Shown: positions 5,685 to 8,714 of the stretch, in pieces | Layout of the letters: each line of letters starts with the position of its first letter | Position numbering within the stretch: the stretch's first letter is position 1 | Assembly (NCBI GenBank): GCA_030653405.1 | Contig: JAURZO010000124.1 | Location: forward strand, 1-8,714 | Origin: Zwartia sp. | Lineage (GTDB): Bacteria; Pseudomonadota; Gammaproteobacteria; Burkholderiales; Burkholderiaceae_B | DNA: 8,714 nucleotides | Direction of reading: 5' to 3' | Notes under the pieces: generated by a model | Database searches by the model: none | Seen by the model: only the letters and a program-made list of their open reading frames with translations | Told to the model about the DNA's origin: nothing | Translations under genes and position numbers: made by a program

Positions 5685-7844
5685 ATGACGCCCAATGACG
5701 AAACAGCTCGCCTCTCTCAATATGCACCTTTAGAGAGCCGGGCCACAGCGGTTCAATTCATGGAGTCGATCCCGGTCGGCATCTATGTCATGAAAATGGA
5801 CAACGAGGGGAATCCTTCGTTCTCTTATGTCAGCGATCGTTTTCTCGATATGCTCGATTTAAACCGCGAGGCGGTTTTAAAAGATGCGGCTTCAGCATTT
5901 AATTGTGTGCATCCCGACGAACGTGCTGAGTTTGTGGCGCTCAATCAAAAAGTATTCAAAGAAATCATCCCCTTTTATTGGGAAGGTCGTTGCATCGTCA
6001 GAAATCAGACAATGTGGGTCATCGCTGAGTCCATTCCTCGGCGACTCGACTCAGGCACGGTGATCTGGGAGGGAAGCTGCACCAACATTACCAAACAAAA
6101 AAATGCCGAACTGCAACTAAAAAAAAGCGAAGCGCATATTCGCTCACTGCTGGACAACTCGCCCGTTCCGACCGCGATCAATAGCATGAACGACGGGACG
6201 ATCACCTACCTGAATCAAAGCTTTTCAGAGATATTCGGCTACACGCTCAGTGATATTCCGACCGTCTCGGAGTGGGCAATTAAAGCCTACCCGAACAAGC
6301 AATATCGCGAAGATGTGTTTGCCAAGTGGAACGCCTCTGTCGAGGCTGCCAAAGCAGGTAATCAAAAAGTCGCGCCGAGTGAATTAAGTATCGTGTGCAA
6401 AGATGGTTCGACCAAAGACATCATTGCGGCCGCCTCGTTTATGGACGATATGCTTTTGATTTCTCTGATAGACATCACGGAACGCAAGCTAGCCGAGCGT
6501 GCGGAGACTGCTATCAAGGAAGCGAATGAGGAAAAAATAAGATTCCTGACGCATTTCGATCCCTTGACCAATCTACCCAACCGCGATTTGTGCAAAATCC
6601 TGCTTCAGGCTGCGATTGATCGTGCGAAGGTGCATCAACACATTGTCGGTGTCCTACTGATCGATATCGATCACTTTAAAGTGATTAACAAGAACTATGC
6701 ATACGCGACTGGCGACCAAGTACTGTCAACGGTTGCGGCCAGGATTCGTCAGTGCATCGGTGAATATGATTCGGTCTGCCGGTTGCTAAGCGATGAGTTT
6801 GTCGTGATTATTTCAAACGCGCAATCTCAAGCTTCTGTCGAGAATATCTCCAGGATGATTCTGAGCCAAATCGCCGAGCCCATCTTGGTCGGTCACGATG
6901 CGTTCAACATCTCTGGCTCCATCGGTGCAACGGAATTCCCGAGCCACGGACAAGAGGTCGAGACGCTTCTGCAAAATGCAGAGCTCGCCATCTCTCAAGC
7001 AAAAACCGAAGGGCTTCACAACACGATCCGTATTTTCGCGCCACTCATGCGCGAACAATCTGCGCATCGTGCACAGACGGTCAAAGATTTACATGTGGCT
7101 CTCAAACAAGAAGATTTTGTGCTGCACTATCAGCCGCAAATTGATTTGCACTCAGGCCGAATGATTGGCGTGGAGGCGCTTCTGCGCTGGAATGTTCCAG
7201 GTGCAGCGCTGCGATTGCCAAGCACCTTTATATCCATTGCGGAGAAGAGTCATTTAATTGTTGGTATTGGCGCATGGGTGTTCAGACAAGCCTGTCGACA
7301 GCTGAGTCAATGGCAGCAGGCAGGGCTCTCTATTCAGTCCCTCGGCATCAACCTGTCTGCCATTCAGTTTAGTCAAAGCGACATCGTGGCCTTGGTCGAA
7401 TCTGTGCTGCGCGAAACGGGCGTGGATCCGAGATTAATCGATCTCGAGCTCACCGAATCAGCAGTCATGAATGACGAGACAGGCGAAATATCGGACAAAC
7501 TCAACCGCTTGAACAGCATGGGCTTAAAGCTCTCGGTCGATGACTTTGGTACGGGGTACTCGAGCCTGACTTACCTCAAACGATTCCCCGTTGAGCGCCT
7601 CAAAATCGATCAGTCCTTTGTCCAACACATCACGACGAACAAAGCAGACAGACTAATTGTAGAGTCGATCATCAAGCTCGCGCAGAGTCTGGGCATCACC
7701 TCGATCGCCGAGGGCGTCGAAGATGAGGCGACTCTCCGGCTACTCAAGCAAATGGGCTGTACGCAAGCCCAAGGCTACCTGATCGCCAGACCGATGCCTG
7801 CCGAGGACATCGAACGATTATTCAAGCGCGAACAGCATTTTTAG
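5685..7844 (+). CDS. PAS-PAS-GGDEF(degenerate)-EAL c-di-GMP phosphodiesterase
   Basis: This 719-residue protein is a likely cytoplasmic sensor enzyme: no signal peptide or membrane segment is seen. Two PAS domains come first (about 22-137 and 148-268), each ending in an I-T-like PAC border (NITKQK, DITERK). The GGDEF domain starts at FDPLTNLPNR (291-300). Its active site reads RLLSDEF (366-372) instead of R-x-GGDEF, the metal-site segment has K336 where Asp of 'ND' is usual, and the RxxD inhibitory site lacks its Arg, so cyclase activity is unlikely. The EAL domain looks intact: EALLRW (497-502), NLSA (556-559), ELTES (588-592), DDFGTG (619-624), LKIDQSF with K640, and AEGVE (675-679). It should hydrolyse c-di-GMP to pGpG, with PAS input and perhaps GTP binding by the GGDEF domain (inference). 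ATG 5685 lacks a strong ribosome site. The 3' end overlaps the convergent transporter gene. Confidence 0.92.
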   Translation: MTPNDETARLSQYAPLESRATAVQFMESIPVGIYVMKMDNEGNPSFSYVSDRFLDMLDLNREAVLKDAASAFNCVHPDERAEFVALNQKVFKEIIPFYWEGRCIVRNQTMWVIAESIPRRLDSGTVIWEGSCTNITKQKNAELQLKKSEAHIRSLLDNSPVPTAINSMNDGTITYLNQSFSEIFGYTLSDIPTVSEWAIKAYPNKQYREDVFAKWNASVEAAKAGNQKVAPSELSIVCKDGSTKDIIAAASFMDDMLLISLIDITERKLAERAETAIKEANEEKIRFLTHFDPLTNLPNRDLCKILLQAAIDRAKVHQHIVGVLLIDIDHFKVINKNYAYATGDQVLSTVAARIRQCIGEYDSVCRLLSDEFVVIISNAQSQASVENISRMILSQIAEPILVGHDAFNISGSIGATEFPSHGQEVETLLQNAELAISQAKTEGLHNTIRIFAPLMREQSAHRAQTVKDLHVALKQEDFVLHYQPQIDLHSGRMIGVEALLRWNVPGAALRLPSTFISIAEKSHLIVGIGAWVFRQACRQLSQWQQAGLSIQSLGINLSAIQFSQSDIVALVESVLRETGVDPRLIDLELTESAVMNDETGEISDKLNRLNSMGLKLSVDDFGTGYSSLTYLKRFPVERLKIDQSFVQHITTNKADRLIVESIIKLAQSLGITSIAEGVEDEATLRLLKQMGCTQAQGYLIARPMPAEDIERLFKREQHF
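7822..7844. other. Convergent 3' overlap of the EAL and MFS genes
   Basis: The last seven codons and stop of the EAL gene (TAG at 7842-7844) overlap the last codons and TGA (7824-7822) of the transporter gene. No hairpin plus T-run terminator is seen here, so each transcript probably runs into the other gene and is partly antisense to it. Confidence 0.85.
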
Positions 7845-8714
7845 GCAAGGTCATCGAGATCAGTCCGGCCACGATTAACAGACCGCCGGAAAGCCCGAAC
7901 GCGACCCAGTGCGTACCAAAGGCCTCATAGCCCCAGCCACCCAGCCATGAGCTGAAGGTGGCGCCAAACTGGTGGCCCAGGTAAGCCAACCCATACAAAA
8001 TTCCTACGAGTCGCACACCATACGCATCCGCCAAAATAGCGGAGGACATCGCGATGCTGCCCGCCCAGACCAAGCCACCAATGGCGGAGGCGGCAAACAG
8101 CTCGACATGTGTCCCGACCATCACCAGCGCGAAAAAGCCCAGGCCGCGCACAAAATAAATCACCGCGAGGATACTGCGCCGCTCGAGCTTATCCGCCAGC
8201 CGTCCGAGCACCAGCGTCCCAAAAATCGCCACGATGCCGATGATGCTGATCCCCAGCGCGCTCGTCGCCGAGTCATAGCCGTGATCCATCAACATTGGCA
8301 TGCCATGGGTTCCCAGCAGGTTCATGCTGAAGCCACAGACGAACAGTCCGAGGCAAATTTTCCAAAAGACGACGGTGCGCACGGCTTGCGCGAATGTCAT
8401 CGCCGAGACCATTGCGGCTCTTTTCTTATTTTCTGCATTGATCTGCGAGGGTAAAAGATCACTGTTTTCAGGGGCTTCGTCATTGATCACAAACAATGCG
8501 GTCGGAACTGTCAAGAGCGCAAAGACGATCGCAAAACCCAGCAGCGTCGACTGCCAGCCAAACGACTCGATCGACCAGGTCAGCACGGGTGTCATCACGG
8601 CGATACCGGCCATCGATCCCGTCGACAAGTAGAACAAAGCCATGCCACGCTGACGCGTAAACCAGCGGCTGATGACGGGAGTCAAGGCCACGGGGCTAGT
8701 AAACGCAAGCCCGA
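7822..8714 (-). CDS. Major facilitator superfamily transporter, 5' end off window
   Basis: Partial gene: 296 residues up to TGA at 7824-7822. The frame stays open through the right edge (GLAFTSPV precedes the internal GTG at 8691), so the start lies outside. The sequence is strongly hydrophobic, with about eight membrane segments matching TM5-TM12 of a 12-segment MFS carrier. A hydrophilic central loop (around NDEAPENSDLLPSQINAENKK) separates the halves, and GRLADKLERR after the eighth segment is the motif A-like loop between TM8 and TM9. The SRWFTRQRGMAL stretch recalls MFS members of the monocarboxylate/oxalate-formate type, but the substrate cannot be assigned. It is a secondary transporter of the inner membrane. 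The gene converges on the PAS-EAL gene and shares 23 bp with it; nothing visible ties it to the glycan genes. Confidence 0.88.
   Translation of the reverse strand, partial: GLAFTSPVALTPVISRWFTRQRGMALFYLSTGSMAGIAVMTPVLTWSIESFGWQSTLLGFAIVFALLTVPTALFVINDEAPENSDLLPSQINAENKKRAAMVSAMTFAQAVRTVVFWKICLGLFVCGFSMNLLGTHGMPMLMDHGYDSATSALGISIIGIVAIFGTLVLGRLADKLERRSILAVIYFVRGLGFFALVMVGTHVELFAASAIGGLVWAGSIAMSSAILADAYGVRLVGILYGLAYLGHQFGATFSSWLGGWGYEAFGTHWVAFGLSGGLLIVAGLISMTLPKNAVRA

Noticed and set aside
7972..8632. Plus-strand open frames of 160 and 110 codons
   Set aside because: Both are antisense shadows of the MFS transporter, whose membrane pattern and loop motif are clear.

Overview
The window reads as a piece of a proteobacterial chromosome, most likely beta- or gammaproteobacterial. 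This is a judgement from moderate-to-high GC genes, a PAS/GGDEF/EAL protein and sulfotransferase/FkbM-like glycan proteins; no marker gene fixes the taxon. All four main genes are chromosomal in style. No RNA gene, insertion sequence, CRISPR array or phage gene is visible.

Left block (1-3659, minus strand): two genes read leftwards and overlap by ATGA. The first (861-3659, 932 aa) has a sulfotransferase-like N-terminal head, a coiled coil of about 330 residues with an internal duplication, an unrecognised C-terminal domain and a basic tail. The second (864 to beyond base 1) has an FkbM-methyltransferase-like head followed by the start of another coiled coil. Both heads keep the fold-level landmarks of their families but seem to have lost the catalytic and cofactor-binding residues. 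The pair may therefore encode non-catalytic, coiled-coil-bearing partners of a surface-glycan machine.

Middle (3660-5401): an AT-rich divergent intergenic region holds plausible promoters in both directions, a 13-bp palindrome and a 10-bp perfect inverted repeat. It leads on the plus strand into a 457-aa GT4-type (GT-B fold) glycosyltransferase. Together with the left block this looks like the edge of a polysaccharide or glycoprotein (capsule, O-antigen or similar) locus. A 35-codon ORF ends inside the glycosyltransferase start codon and may be a leader peptide or a frameshifted N-terminus.

Right block (5402-8714): after a 283-bp spacer lies a 719-aa PAS-PAS-GGDEF-EAL protein. Its GGDEF motif is degenerate (LSDEF) while every EAL catalytic landmark is intact, so it is best read as a c-di-GMP phosphodiesterase. 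Its 3' end overlaps by 23 bp the 3' end of a convergent major-facilitator transporter, which runs off the right edge. A c-di-GMP enzyme next to glycan genes suggests a link to surface polysaccharide or biofilm control, but adjacency is the only evidence.
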